The translations under genes were made by a program, and so were the position numbers. 64,000 nucleotides of DNA. It comes from a cyanobacterium endosymbiont of Epithemia clementina EcSB. Its GTDB lineage: Bacteria > Cyanobacteriota > Cyanobacteriia > Cyanobacteriales > Microcystaceae. The stretch's first letter is position 1. Every line of letters begins with the position of its first letter. Of this stretch, positions 31,539 to 41,123 are shown piece by piece. Where the stretch lies: the NCBI RefSeq assembly GCF_029919255.1, contig NZ_CP123991.1:241110-305109 (forward strand), given 5' to 3'. A model generated the notes under the pieces. The model was not told the origin of the DNA, did no database searches, and saw nothing but the letters and a program-made list of their open reading frames with translations.

Positions 31539-32567
31539 ATGAATAACTTTAATCCTCCTCAGATGCCCTTAGACAGTAATTTAGAGCCAAAACATAGTTC
31601 TGACTACCTGAATCAGACTGATCTTTTTAATCCACAAATTTGCCAAAATAAAGCTACAATCGAAGTTAATGAACCATCTCTCCCTACATCTATAGAAATC
31701 TCAGTTACGCCTGAGAACGACCCAGCCACCAGTCGAGATTGGTTTAACCTAGCCCGAAAACTAAGAGAACAAAATCGGGAACTACTTGAGAGTATCGTAA
31801 AATTAGAACAATCTCTAGCTGAATCTCAACAACAGTTACAAGAACAAGGACAACAAGCGCGTCGCAACGATTTCCTTATTACCCAGAAAACTGCCCAAGT
31901 TGATGCTATAAAAGCACAATTTCAAACTGCTCAAAAGCAGTTTCAACAACAACAACAAGAGTTAAGTACCCTTCAAGAAAAGTTGGTAACGACTCAATCC
32001 CAATTAGCTCATGTAGAACGTCAATGTACCCTGCTTAAGCAACGTTATCGAGAAAAAGCCGATAGACTAGATCATAGTCAAAAACAGGTCGAAGAATTAC
32101 AAATTAGGTTGCAACGACAACAACGATATGCCCTGCAATATAAGGCAGCTTTAGATGAATGCTTAAGTAAGTCTACTAAAAAGCAGGCTCAGCTTTCAAT
32201 AGATTCTCTTAGTTCAGCTAAAACTTTTACTCCTAGAATAACTTCCATTAAAACCTGGTCAGAACAACTCACAGCACAAAAAGCATCAGGGTCAGTTTCA
32301 GCAGCGCCAGAAATACCTGAAGTGGTGAAACAAATAAAGACTGACACACAGGAAATACTCAGTCAAGAAGGCCCGCAATCAACATTAGCTAATGTTGCTC
32401 CCAAAACTGTTGCTAACCATGATAGTCATTCTCACAAAATGATTACTTCAACACCTAAAGAATTAGCACTACAGCCTCCTGTTACTTTTAGTTTCGATAT
32501 TGATTGTAACAAACCTCATGATAAAGCTAAGATTGACTTACCTTCTTTTTTATCTAAACGACATTAG
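31539..32567 (+). CDS. Coiled-coil protein of unknown function
   Basis: Soluble protein of 342 residues without signal peptide. The N-terminal ~60 residues are low-complexity and acidic. Residues about 62-215 form a long Gln/Leu-rich coiled coil (LVTTQSQLAHVERQCTLLKQ and similar heptads). The C-terminal ~120 residues are Ser/Thr/Pro-rich and probably disordered. A WFNLARKLREQNRELLESIV segment at about 67-86 opens the coil. I do not recognise a named family; coiled-coil proteins of this layout serve as scaffolds. The frame is long and undamaged, so it is probably expressed. Confidence 0.7.
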   Translation: MNNFNPPQMPLDSNLEPKHSSDYLNQTDLFNPQICQNKATIEVNEPSLPTSIEISVTPENDPATSRDWFNLARKLREQNRELLESIVKLEQSLAESQQQLQEQGQQARRNDFLITQKTAQVDAIKAQFQTAQKQFQQQQQELSTLQEKLVTTQSQLAHVERQCTLLKQRYREKADRLDHSQKQVEELQIRLQRQQRYALQYKAALDECLSKSTKKQAQLSIDSLSSAKTFTPRITSIKTWSEQLTAQKASGSVSAAPEIPEVVKQIKTDTQEILSQEGPQSTLANVAPKTVANHDSHSHKMITSTPKELALQPPVTFSFDIDCNKPHDKAKIDLPSFLSKRH

Positions 32568-32690
32568 AAGTAGTTGTCAACTCCAACGTTAAAATTATTT
32601 ATCTTTGGTTGTAAACTGTTTTGAGAGTTAACGAATCAGGTGATTGACGCTATAATTGGACCCAATAATTCCGATAAGCCAACTGAAATT

Positions 32691-33461
32691 ATGGATCGAC
32701 GCTCTTTTCTCAAATCAATTCCTGTGGGATTAGCAGGGACAACCTTTAGCTTAAGTTTTCCTTCGCTATTAGCAGCTATTGGTAAAGAAAATCATAGTGA
32801 ATGGGATTACCGACATCCTGAACGATGGGGAGAAATTTCTGAAGAATACCGTGTTTGTAACATTGGAAAACAACAATCACCTATTGACTTACAATCTCCT
32901 ATTGAATCTCAGCTTAGAGATGTAGAAATTTTCTACAAAGAAATTCCCCTGCGCATTATCAATAATGGTCATACCATTCAGGTTAATAGTGTACCAGGGA
33001 ATTTTATTATCGTTGATGACCAAAAATTTGAGCTTTTACAATTTCATTTCCATCATCCTAGTGAACATACTGTGAATGGAAAAAACTACCCGATGGAAAT
33101 TCATTTAGTTCATCGAAATCAACAGGGTTCCCTTGCTGTTTTAGGAGTTTCTCTTAAACAAGGCCAAGAACATCAAACTCTTCAGTTGATTTGGGATAGT
33201 ATGCCATCTAGAAAAAGTGCCGAAAAATTAATTTCTGATTGTTATATTTCTCTAAATAGACTGTTACCTACTAACTTTGATAGCTACCGATATTTTGGTT
33301 CCCTGACTACTCCTCCTTGTTCTGAGATTGTCTATTGGATAGTGTTTCGAGAACCGTTGGAAGTTTCTTTAAGGCAAATTCAACAATTTAAACAAATTTT
33401 TCCCTTAAATGCTCGCCCAGTTCAACCGATTAATCGTCGTTTTATTTTAAATTCTATCTAG
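32691..33461 (+). CDS. Alpha-type carbonic anhydrase, Tat-exported
   Basis: Zinc enzyme interconverting CO2 and bicarbonate, of the EcaA-like alpha class. It has 256 residues from the ATG at 32691, which places the twin-arginine signal DRRSFLK at residues 2-8, followed by a hydrophobic run to about 29. That start is preferred over a GTG at 32640. The three zinc histidines are His119 and His121 in LLQFHFHHPSEH and His138 in EIHLVH. The C-terminal part has TTPPCSEIVYWIVF, also a family hallmark. Export to the periplasm is predicted. All ligands are intact. Confidence 0.93.
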   Translation: MDRRSFLKSIPVGLAGTTFSLSFPSLLAAIGKENHSEWDYRHPERWGEISEEYRVCNIGKQQSPIDLQSPIESQLRDVEIFYKEIPLRIINNGHTIQVNSVPGNFIIVDDQKFELLQFHFHHPSEHTVNGKNYPMEIHLVHRNQQGSLAVLGVSLKQGQEHQTLQLIWDSMPSRKSAEKLISDCYISLNRLLPTNFDSYRYFGSLTTPPCSEIVYWIVFREPLEVSLRQIQQFKQIFPLNARPVQPINRRFILNSI

Positions 33462-33971
33462 AAACCGGTTGAACAAACTCTCTAAAGTACCCAGACGAAT
33501 TATGACTAAGACCGGTAAGTTTTGGACCTAAATCATGAGTGAAACTAAACATAGTAAGAATGGCATTAGGAAAAAATATAGCTAAGATACAACCATTTTT
33601 TCTTGACTTCCTATTATTAAACGTTGAGCTGAAGTTTTCTATCGATGGACAACCCAGGGAGTTTAGCTCGAAGACATTATGGTCAACACTTGAGAATAAT
33701 ACGCTTCATCGATCTTGTCTTCGATTACTGAAAAATTCAACAAAACTAGCTTATAAATTAGTGAGAAACTGTCTTAAATAAGATGGTGGTCAGCCTCCAC
33801 ATGCTTCATCAGTTCTAGAAAAGAAACTAGAAAATTAGACCGCGGTTCCCCATAATAGTGCTCTAGTTTTTTATTAACTGTCTCCAAGTTATTGCTTCTT
33901 ATAATCTGCTTTGCTATGCGTCTACAAGTAGTTTGAATTACTTAGTAAGTTTATCATAACAATACGGCAAC
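33462..33971. other. Intergenic region between convergent genes
   Basis: 510 bases between the carbonic anhydrase (+) and crtR (-) stops. An 80-codon + frame at 33539-33781 has no family resemblance and is not counted as a gene. No strong terminator was seen. Confidence 0.4.
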
Positions 33972-34847
33972 TCATTTATGATGGAGGCGAATTCCTAAAA
34001 AGACATCATATAGAAAACTCCAGAAATTTTTTCCTTCCAACAGACCTAAAGATTGATCACAGCCCTTGGCGTCTAAAAGAAGTTTGGTAGCATTATAGGC
34101 TGACTCATACTTGTACCAGGGAATAGATGGCCATAAGTGATGAACTAGATGATAATTCTGTCCAAAAATTATCAGATTTAAAATAGAACTAGGGTAAACT
34201 CTCGCATTTTTCCAGCGATCACGTTCTTTAAAAGGACGATGGGGAAGATAGTCAAAAAATAACCCCAAAGCAACTCCCACCACCAAAGCAGGAACAAACC
34301 AAAAATGCATTAAATAATCGATAAATCCGAAATGAATACCCAAAAAAACTCCCGTAAATAGAAATAGTCGGCTCAAAAACCATTCTAATAACTCATACTT
34401 GCGCCACAGACGACGTTTGAAGAAAAAAACTTCGTGATAGAAAAAACGAGCAGCAATCATCCATAGAGGTCCTCCGGTAGAGACAAAATGATCAGGATCA
34501 TTGTTAGGATCATTAACATGAGCATGATGTTGTAGATGTACCCGTGTGAACACGGGAAAGGCAAACCCTAGCATTAGCGCACTACCGTGGCCCAAAATGG
34601 CATTGAAAATCCGATTATTATGGGCAGCATTATGGGAGGCGTCGTGAATAACTGTTCCTGATAAATGAAGGGCGAGAACATTAGAAAAAAAACAAATCCA
34701 ATTAGACCATCCCCATAACCAATAACCGCAGGTTGAAAGACTAATCAGTAAGAGTGCGCTAAAAAACATTAAGACATTAGGGTTAAACCCACCTGGTGTT
34801 CTGAGATATTCTTTGGGGATTGTCAGCGGGGTCTGAGCTGACTGCAT
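33972..34847 (-). CDS. crtR: Beta-carotene hydroxylase
   Basis: Membrane di-iron hydroxylase of the fatty-acid-desaturase superfamily that adds 3-hydroxyl groups to beta-carotene, giving zeaxanthin. It has 291 residues from the ATG at 34847 (MQSAQTPLTIPKEYLRTPGG), the start typical of cyanobacterial CrtR. The frame is open 40 codons further upstream, but that part is unlike the family. The histidine boxes are HDASH (68-72), HLQHH (104-108) and HLVHH near residue 238 in FGQNYHLVHHLWPSIPWYKY. Several membrane segments lie between. Intact, it implies that xanthophyll synthesis is still used. Confidence 0.93.
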   Translation of the reverse strand: MQSAQTPLTIPKEYLRTPGGFNPNVLMFFSALLLISLSTCGYWLWGWSNWICFFSNVLALHLSGTVIHDASHNAAHNNRIFNAILGHGSALMLGFAFPVFTRVHLQHHAHVNDPNNDPDHFVSTGGPLWMIAARFFYHEVFFFKRRLWRKYELLEWFLSRLFLFTGVFLGIHFGFIDYLMHFWFVPALVVGVALGLFFDYLPHRPFKERDRWKNARVYPSSILNLIIFGQNYHLVHHLWPSIPWYKYESAYNATKLLLDAKGCDQSLGLLEGKNFWSFLYDVFLGIRLHHK

Positions 34848-35299
34848 TTTGTTGCTTACTCCTTTGTCAATGTAATATCCATCCTTAGATAGTCCATAAG
34901 ACCACCTCATTTTAATAAAGATTCGTGATATCATGACATCTTTATAGAATAAAGGACGAACAATCATTGATCATAAAGCATAATCTTTAGAGGGAATACC
35001 ATTTCATCATGTTTTGCTCAGATTTTTTCGCTATCGATGGGAAAAATATTCTATACAGTTTAACTTTCACCTCTGGAATAGATTGGGTTTTAAGTAGGTT
35101 CCGACAGAAAATTGTTCTTGTATCGACGCTTTATTCAAGAGAATTTAATATTAACCAATAAAGGTAATTTTCTAAAGTTGTTTAAATAAACAGCAATTTA
35201 ATTAATTTCAAAAATTGAGTTTGTCTCTTGTAAGGTTGTTATAATTTTAAAAAAAGACTGATAGCATAGTAAAAATAGTAATTTAATTGTTGATTGACA
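34848..35299. other. Divergent promoter region, crtR and DUF2062 gene
   Basis: 452 bases between two divergent starts. No gene is seen apart from the dubious upstream extension of crtR. Promoters for both genes must lie here; I could not assign -10/-35 boxes with confidence. Confidence 0.35.
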
Positions 35300-35839
35300 A
35301 TGCCTTTAAATATTCGTTCTAGTTATTCCCCTGAGTCGATGGTGATAAAAGAAGACATGCCTCCGAACTTTACAGACTTTAATTTATTATCTTGTCGTTT
35401 GGGAAAGTATTGCCGTTACTTATATTTGCGGTTGCGTCGATTACGGGGAACTCCACATTCCATAGCGCGGGGATTAGCTTGTGGAGTGTTTGTTGGGTGT
35501 TTTCCTTTGTTTGGACTTCAAACTATTATGGGGGTTTTGCTGGCAGTTATTTTTCGGGGTAATAAATTTGCTGCAGCTATCGGAACTTGGATTAGTAATC
35601 CTTTAACTTATGTTCCTATTTTTGCTTTTAATTATAAGGTAGGTAAATTGTTATTATTAAGGTTCCAAAATACAGTTTTACAAATAGATTTTCGGCAAAG
35701 TTGGCAATCTTGGTCAACGTTAATAGAATCAGGGTTTGATTTTACATTGACACTATTTTTAGGATGTTTTATTGTTGGTGCATTTTGTTCTTTCATTAGT
35801 TATTTTTTAAGTTTAAAGGTATTTTTTAGGCAAAAATAA
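35300..35839 (+). CDS. DUF2062 membrane protein
   Basis: Membrane protein of 179 residues from the ATG at 35300 (a TTG two codons upstream is possible). It has the DUF2062 pattern: a basic amphipathic start YLRLRRLRGTPHSIARGLAC, then GVFVGCFPLFGLQTIMGVLL and NKFAAAIGTWISNPLTYVPI, and two or three hydrophobic segments up to residue 177. The family is widespread and uncharacterised; members often sit with glycosyltransferases, but here it stands alone. Confidence 0.85.
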   Translation: MPLNIRSSYSPESMVIKEDMPPNFTDFNLLSCRLGKYCRYLYLRLRRLRGTPHSIARGLACGVFVGCFPLFGLQTIMGVLLAVIFRGNKFAAAIGTWISNPLTYVPIFAFNYKVGKLLLLRFQNTVLQIDFRQSWQSWSTLIESGFDFTLTLFLGCFIVGAFCSFISYFLSLKVFFRQK

Positions 35840-36137
35840 CGTCGATTTGCCAATCAGAAATTACAATCACTAAATCTAAGACAGATAATTATAGATTAGG
35901 TAGACTTAAAATTACATGTTTTAATTGAAATTACCAGGGATTTCTAAACCAATTTCAATGTATATATTATTTTTATTTTCTCGGATAGAAATAAAATAAA
36001 GCTAATTCTATTTAGCTAGGAAAATATTTCTAACAAAAAGTAACGATCTGATAACTTCGTCTGAAGATTGAGTCAGAAATTGCCTACAATAAGGTAAAGT
36101 TGACGGTCAACTAACCAATAATCTCCCAGATGAAGGC

Positions 36138-36599
36138 ATGACAAAAACTGTTGCAGATGTAATGACCCCCAATCCTATAACGGTGACCCCACAAACACCG
36201 TTACAAGAAGCGATAAAATTATTAGCCGAAAAACATATCAGTGGACTACCTGTCGTTAATGATTTGGGTAAACTCGTTGGAGTCATCTCTGAAACCGATT
36301 TAATGTGGCGAGAATCGGGCATTGAAGCATCTCCTTATATCATGATTTTAGACAGTATTATTTATTTGCAAAATCCCGCTCGCTATGAAAAAGAGATTCA
36401 CAAAGTATTGGGGCAAACAGTAGGAGAAGTAATGAGTAGTAAACCTATCTCAGTTCAATCCTCTCAATCTTTGCGTGAAGCTGCCCACATTATGCACACA
36501 AAAAAAATTAGCCGTTTACCAGTAGTTGATAACCAAGGAGATAAGGTAATTGGTCTGTTAACTCAAGGAGATATTATTCGTTCAATGGTTCAAGATTAG
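36138..36599 (+). CDS. Tandem CBS-domain protein
   Basis: Small cytosolic protein of 153 residues made of two CBS motifs (about 7-55 and 97-152) forming one Bateman module that binds adenosine nucleotides. The first reads DVMTPNPITV to GVISETDLMW, the second EVMSSKPISV to GLLTQGDIIR. A 35-residue insert separates them. No effector domain is attached, so it probably regulates a partner. The ATG at 36138 has GAAGG 5 bases upstream. The partner is not evident from neighbours. Confidence 0.88.
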   Translation: MTKTVADVMTPNPITVTPQTPLQEAIKLLAEKHISGLPVVNDLGKLVGVISETDLMWRESGIEASPYIMILDSIIYLQNPARYEKEIHKVLGQTVGEVMSSKPISVQSSQSLREAAHIMHTKKISRLPVVDNQGDKVIGLLTQGDIIRSMVQD

Positions 36600-36747
36600 C
36601 TTAATAAATGAATCCAGTTCAAAATAAGTATTTCACATTTGCATGAAATGTACTCAGTCGACATTGAAAACTATTGCCCACAAGTTTAACTTCCGACCTG
36701 GTATCGGGTGACTCGATTAAACTAAAACTCTAAGAGAGAAACTTCAA

Positions 36748-37560
36748 ATGAAGACTACTTTTTCTAAAAATGTTTCCAGTAGTGTTATTGAAAACTACAT
36801 TCAACGAGTTACTGAATTAAGTCAATCGAGTCAGCGCATTCCCACGATGGGAGAAGTGGAAAAAATTGCGGCGGAATTGGGTATTGAGCCTGATGAAATT
36901 GAAGCCGCCCAAAAACAATCCCACGACCACTATGTTCGCGCTCAAGGTTATATGCGCCTAAAGCATTGGGATGATGCCATATTAGAACTTCAAGAAGCAG
37001 TAGCTTTTAACCCCTCTAATTTAGAGATGTTAATTAGTCTTGCTGGTTCCTATATGGGGCGCTGGCAAGAAAAACATTATCATGAAGACGAAAATAATAT
37101 TCGTTTTAGAATTCGTCAATGTCTTGTCATTAAACCAGATTGTGAAGAAGCGTTAAATTTATTAGAACAGTTTTCTAAGGCTTTAAAATGGCGTAAACAG
37201 ATATTAATTGGGATTATTGTTGGATTAGGAGGATTAGGACTAGGAGTTAGTAGTTTTTTCTGGTTAAGTGATACATTTCCTACTTTGTGGAAAAAAAAAT
37301 CAAAGCTTCAACAGTTAGAAAGAGTTGTTTTCCGAGATATTAATGAGTTGCAAAAAGAACAAGCAGTCTTCAAAGCAGAAATTTTCACCCTACACAAACA
37401 TAATGATCAGCGTTATCAAGCTGATGTCAGTGAGCTCCACAGTCGTATGAATCAATTGGAACGACAATTGGCCACTATACAACGAAAAATACTTGAGATG
37501 GAAAAACCTCAAGCAAATAAACTAACCCCTAAATCCTTTCCTTACATTACAATTCCCTAA
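36748..37560 (+). CDS. TPR-like protein with membrane anchor and coiled coil
   Basis: Protein of 270 residues in four parts: an N-terminal helical segment (about 10-55, EVEKIAAELGIEPDEIEAAQ), a TPR-like pair of helices (about 62-145, YMRLKHWDDAILELQEAVAF), a transmembrane helix (about 152-173, ILIGIIVGLGGLGLGVSSFF), and a coiled coil (about 185-252) with a Pro-rich tail. Probably a bitopic membrane scaffold. No named family is recognised. An AGAGAG-type ribosome-binding site precedes the ATG. Its 3' end overlaps, by about 40 bases, an open antisense stretch discussed at 37522-37674. Confidence 0.7.
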   Translation: MKTTFSKNVSSSVIENYIQRVTELSQSSQRIPTMGEVEKIAAELGIEPDEIEAAQKQSHDHYVRAQGYMRLKHWDDAILELQEAVAFNPSNLEMLISLAGSYMGRWQEKHYHEDENNIRFRIRQCLVIKPDCEEALNLLEQFSKALKWRKQILIGIIVGLGGLGLGVSSFFWLSDTFPTLWKKKSKLQQLERVVFRDINELQKEQAVFKAEIFTLHKHNDQRYQADVSELHSRMNQLERQLATIQRKILEMEKPQANKLTPKSFPYITIP

Positions 37561-37674
37561 GTCTAATACTTCTTCAGCTTCTGCGCCAGAAGCCCAACGC
37601 CATAAACTAGCGGGATACCTTGGACTATGAGGAAGTAACCGCCATAATATTCTGGCGTTGGGATGAAAATACTC
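37522..37674 (-). pseudogene. Possible gene remnant, or the complement of a structured RNA
   Basis: On the - strand one frame is clean from 37674 to a TAG at 37522-37524 and reads like real protein: EYFHPNARILW, RLLPHSPRYPASLWRW, ASGAEAEEVLD. Trp/Pro/Arg content is high for such AT-rich DNA. A TAA (37675-37677) closes it upstream and there is no start, so it would be the C-terminal end of a broken gene. The same DNA also holds nested inverted repeats (37584-37662), so a structured RNA is the rival reading. I do not recognise the protein family. Confidence 0.4.
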
Positions 37675-37813
37675 TTAGGTTTTAACGACAAAGCTAAAAT
37701 AAAACGAGTCTAGTTGACGCCTGGAAACAGACTAAGAAATTAACGAGAGGATGCTCTAGCTAGTAGGGGATACGCGCCCATAAGTTAGACTAGACAGTCA
37801 GCTATGCTAAGAT

Positions 37814-39739
37814 TCAGCTGTCTCGCTCTGCTAATTCTAGCCATCTTCCAGTAGCTGTCTCAATAGATTCAACCAACTGAGCTAATTCCTCTGTTAACTC
37901 TTGCATTTCAGTAAAATCACTAGGAGGATCGTTATATAGTATTTGTTCAAGGTTTTCTTTTTTAGCTTCTAATTCTGGAATTCTTTCTTCAAGTTTTTTA
38001 TATTCGTGTTTCTCACTAAAAGACAGCTTATGAGATTGACTAGACTTTGATTTTTCCAAGAAAACTTCTCTTTTCCTAGTTTTAGCTTCTTGTTTTTTAT
38101 TTTCTTTATGTTCTTTTTTACCTTGTTCTTCTTGATCTTTTTTATAATCTAGATAAACAGAATAATTCCCCGGATATTGACGAATATTTCCACCAGGTTC
38201 TAGAGAAAAAATAGTCTCAATAGTACGGTCAAGAAAATAACGATCATGAGACACTACAATCACACAACCATTAAATTTTTCTAAATATTCTTCTAAAACT
38301 GCCAATGTTTGTACATCAAGATCATTTGTAGGTTCGTCTAAAATTAACACATTGGGCGAACTCATCAAAACTCGTAGCAAAAATAATCGCCGTCTCTCTC
38401 CTCCAGAAAGTTTATGAATGGGTGCATATTGTTGATCCGGTGGAAATAAAAATCTTTCTAACATTTGAGAAACAGTAATTATATTTCCGTCGGCGGTTTG
38501 AACTAGTTCAGCTACACTTTTGAGATAATCAATCACTCGTTGGTTGTTGTTAACAATCAAATCTTCGGAGTGTTGATCAAAATAACCAAGATGAACGGTT
38601 GACCCAATATCTACTGTACCTAAGTCAGGGGTAACTTGACCCATAATAATATTCATCAAAGTAGACTTTCCCGCTCCATTTGGTCCAATAATTCCTACTC
38701 GATCCCCTGGACTAAAAATGTAAGTAAAATCTTTAATTAAAGTGCGCTCACCGTAGGACTTACTAATCTCTTTTAATTCAATAATTTTATTGCCAATTCG
38801 ACGATTAATTGTGGAAATATCTACCTTATTTTGAGATTGTTTATATTCTTTCTCCTGCATCTCTCTAATGCGGTCAATTCTAGCTTTTTGTTTAGTACTT
38901 CTAGCTTTTGGTCCCCGCTTAAGCCATTCCAATTCCCTTTGTAAAATTCCTGCTTGTTTGCGTTGACTACTTAATTGGGATACTTCGGCCTCAACTTTTT
39001 TTTGCAGATAATAGCTATAATTACCAGAATAGCCATAAAGATCTCCCTGATCGATTTCTAAGATACGATTGGTCACCTTATCAAGAAAGTAACGATCATG
39101 GGTAATAAGCAATAAAGCTCCTTGATAGTGATTTAAATAACTCTGCAACCATTCTACCGACAGGGCATCAAGATGATTAGTCGGTTCGTCCATGAGTAAA
39201 ACATCAGGGTTAGATAACAAGGCCGATGCTAGTGTGATACGCTTGCGATAACCCCCTGATAAATTAGCAATCCTGCCCCCAAGATCTTCAATTCCCAGTT
39301 GACTTAAAATAATTTTGGCATTGGTTTCTACTTCCCAAGCTTTCAGTGCATCAATGCGTTGACTGACACTCGATAACTGGGCCATTAAGGTTTCTATTTC
39401 TTCTGGTTGGTGTGCTAGTTGATGTGAAAGTTGTTCATACTCCTGAACTAACTCCATTTGCTCTCTACAGTCAGTAAAGATTTGCTCTAAGACTGTGAGG
39501 TTTTCATCTAGGTTAGGTTGTTGGGGCAAATAGACAATTTTGGCTCCAGCATTAATCCATATATCTCCTCCATCAGCTGGTTCTAGCTGAGCAATGATTT
39601 TAAGCAAAGTGGACTTACCAGAGCCATTTGTCCCGATTAACCCAACTTTATCCCCTTCATTGAGGCTAAAGCTGATATCCTTAAGTATTTCTTTGATACC
39701 AAAGTTTTTTCTAAGTGATTGCAGGGTAAAAATGGTCAT
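37814..39739 (-). CDS. ABC-F family ATPase, Uup-like
   Basis: Soluble tandem ATPase of 641 residues, without membrane segments, of the ABC-F class that acts on ribosomes; the C-terminal coiled coil resembles Uup. The first cassette has Walker A GLIGTNGSGKSTLLK (about 35), signature LSGGYRKR and DEPTNHLD. An arginine/lysine-rich linker follows (about 265-300). The second cassette has GIIGPNGAGKSTLMN, LSGGERRR and DEPTNDLD. Residues about 530-640 form a charged coiled-coil domain. All motifs are intact. Exact subfamily function (ribosome rescue or DNA-linked roles proposed for Uup) is inference. Confidence 0.92.
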   Translation of the reverse strand: MTIFTLQSLRKNFGIKEILKDISFSLNEGDKVGLIGTNGSGKSTLLKIIAQLEPADGGDIWINAGAKIVYLPQQPNLDENLTVLEQIFTDCREQMELVQEYEQLSHQLAHQPEEIETLMAQLSSVSQRIDALKAWEVETNAKIILSQLGIEDLGGRIANLSGGYRKRITLASALLSNPDVLLMDEPTNHLDALSVEWLQSYLNHYQGALLLITHDRYFLDKVTNRILEIDQGDLYGYSGNYSYYLQKKVEAEVSQLSSQRKQAGILQRELEWLKRGPKARSTKQKARIDRIREMQEKEYKQSQNKVDISTINRRIGNKIIELKEISKSYGERTLIKDFTYIFSPGDRVGIIGPNGAGKSTLMNIIMGQVTPDLGTVDIGSTVHLGYFDQHSEDLIVNNNQRVIDYLKSVAELVQTADGNIITVSQMLERFLFPPDQQYAPIHKLSGGERRRLFLLRVLMSSPNVLILDEPTNDLDVQTLAVLEEYLEKFNGCVIVVSHDRYFLDRTIETIFSLEPGGNIRQYPGNYSVYLDYKKDQEEQGKKEHKENKKQEAKTRKREVFLEKSKSSQSHKLSFSEKHEYKKLEERIPELEAKKENLEQILYNDPPSDFTEMQELTEELAQLVESIETATGRWLELAERDS

Positions 39740-39781
39740 GGAAATAGTGTTTTAGAGATGGGAAGATATCCCCGCTTATGA

Positions 39782-40033
39782 TTATTCTTCATCCCACGCC
39801 TCTACGTTCAGGACTTCGCTTACAGGGTCTTTCATAGTAAATTCAAACTCTAAAAGTTCTCCTTTCCAATAACCCCATTGATCGCCATAAAGGAGAGCTA
39901 GTTTCCATAGACTATCTTCCGGCTTAAGCACTTTAGACTCTACGAGTGAAGCGACTTTACGCTGAAACTTCACCATGGGATGGGCCATTTGTTGCGTCAT
40001 AGACTCAATTAACTTGCATTTACTAAATTTCAC
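39782..40033 (-). CDS. Small cyanobacterial-type protein of unknown function
   Basis: Protein of 83 residues, or 72 if the internal ATG at 40000 (MTQQMAHPMVKFQRKVASLV) is the start. It is a mix of helices with aromatic pairs (LYGDQWGYWKGELLEF) and an acidic C-terminus (NVEAWDEE), without membrane segment or cysteines. Composition is clearly that of a folded protein rather than random AT-rich sequence. It lies 42 bases upstream of the ABC-F gene on the same strand, so they may be co-transcribed. No family name can be given safely. Confidence 0.65.
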   Translation of the reverse strand: MKFSKCKLIESMTQQMAHPMVKFQRKVASLVESKVLKPEDSLWKLALLYGDQWGYWKGELLEFEFTMKDPVSEVLNVEAWDEE

Positions 40034-40226
40034 AAATACTTGTCGGATTATGCTTCTTGTATGTGGTTATAAATTAGTGTTGCTGTATAGAATTAGATAA
40101 ACAGACAGATTGATAGAGAAGCAGTCCTTATATTTTTAGTTTTAGCTTATCTGTTTAGTTTTTGCAAGGGCCTTCAGGCTAATGTACGGGAATTACTACC
40201 ACCATAAAGACCTATTAGCTCAAAAC

Positions 40227-41123
40227 TTACCTAATTTGAGAGTTCGATGCAATCAACATCGAGCCAATACCCTTATCGGTGAATATCTCTAATAATAGGG
40301 CGTGAGGAAATCGCCCGTCAATAATATGAGCAGCCTTTACTCCTTGGGCAAGCGATCGCACACAACAATTGACCTTAGGAATCATCCCGCCTGTTACAAC
40401 ACCTTGACTAATTAATTCCCTAACCTGTTGAATATCCAATTTAGTCAATAAAGTCGAGGAATCCTTATAATCTTGAAGAATTCCTCGAGTATCGGTGATT
40501 AAAATTAATTTTTCTGCTCCTAAAGATGCGGCTATTTCTCCAGCTACTGTATCGGCATTGATATTATGTACTTGTCCTTTTTGATCAGCGGCCACACTTG
40601 AGATCACTGGAATGTAACCACTATTGATCAAAGCATTAACAATTCTCGTATCGACTTGATTTACTTCACCAACAAATCCAATACCTTCTGTGCCAACGTG
40701 ACGAGCCTTAATTAAGTTACCATCTTTGCCACACAGTCCAACTGCTTGACCACCAGCTTGGTTAATTAGGACAACTAATTCTTTATTGACTCGGCCAACT
40801 AATACCATTTCTACCACATCCATGGTAGCTGCATCTGTCACTCGCAACCCGTCTTTAAATTGGGGTTCAATGCCTAGTTTTCCCAGCCAAGTATTAATTT
40901 CGGGACCGCCACCATGGACAACGACAGGATGAACGCCAACACAAGCTAAAAAGACAATATCGCGGATAATTTTATCTTTAAGGTAACTGTCTTTCATAGC
41001 AGCACCACCGTACTTGACAACGACAGTCCGTCCAGTAAATTGTTGGATATAGGGAAGAGCTTCACTAAGTACTCGGACGCGGGTAGCTTCTACTTCCCCA
41101 ATATACTCATTTTCGATACTCAT
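40227..41123 (-). CDS. argB: Acetylglutamate kinase
   Basis: Second step of arginine synthesis: phosphorylates N-acetylglutamate. The 298-residue protein is in the arginine-inhibitable, PII-regulated class by length, with an N-terminal helix ahead of the core (about 1-25) as in cyanobacterial enzymes. Motifs are [12 protein letters not shown] (about 34-45), [11 protein letters not shown] (66-76), [20 protein letters not shown] and [18 protein letters not shown]. In cyanobacteria PII binding relieves arginine inhibition; whether PII is retained here is not visible. The gene is intact and monocistronic. Confidence 0.96.
   Translation of the reverse strand: MSIENEYIGEVEATRVRVLSEALPYIQQFTGRTVVVKYGGAAMKDSYLKDKIIRDIVFLACVGVHPVVVHGGGPEINTWLGKLGIEPQFKDGLRVTDAATMDVVEMVLVGRVNKELVVLINQAGGQAVGLCGKDGNLIKARHVGTEGIGFVGEVNQVDTRIVNALINSGYIPVISSVAADQKGQVHNINADTVAGEIAASLGAEKLILITDTRGILQDYKDSSTLLTKLDIQQVRELISQGVVTGGMIPKVNCCVRSLAQGVKAAHIIDGRFPHALLLEIFTDKGIGSMLIASNSQIR

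Noticed and set aside
33539-33781. 80-codon + strand frame between the carbonic anhydrase and crtR
   Set aside because: No ribosome-binding site, no family resemblance and random-looking composition; could at most be a remnant.
34848-34967. 40-codon extension of crtR
   Set aside because: Not seen in CrtR proteins; the ATG at 34847 gives the normal N-terminus.
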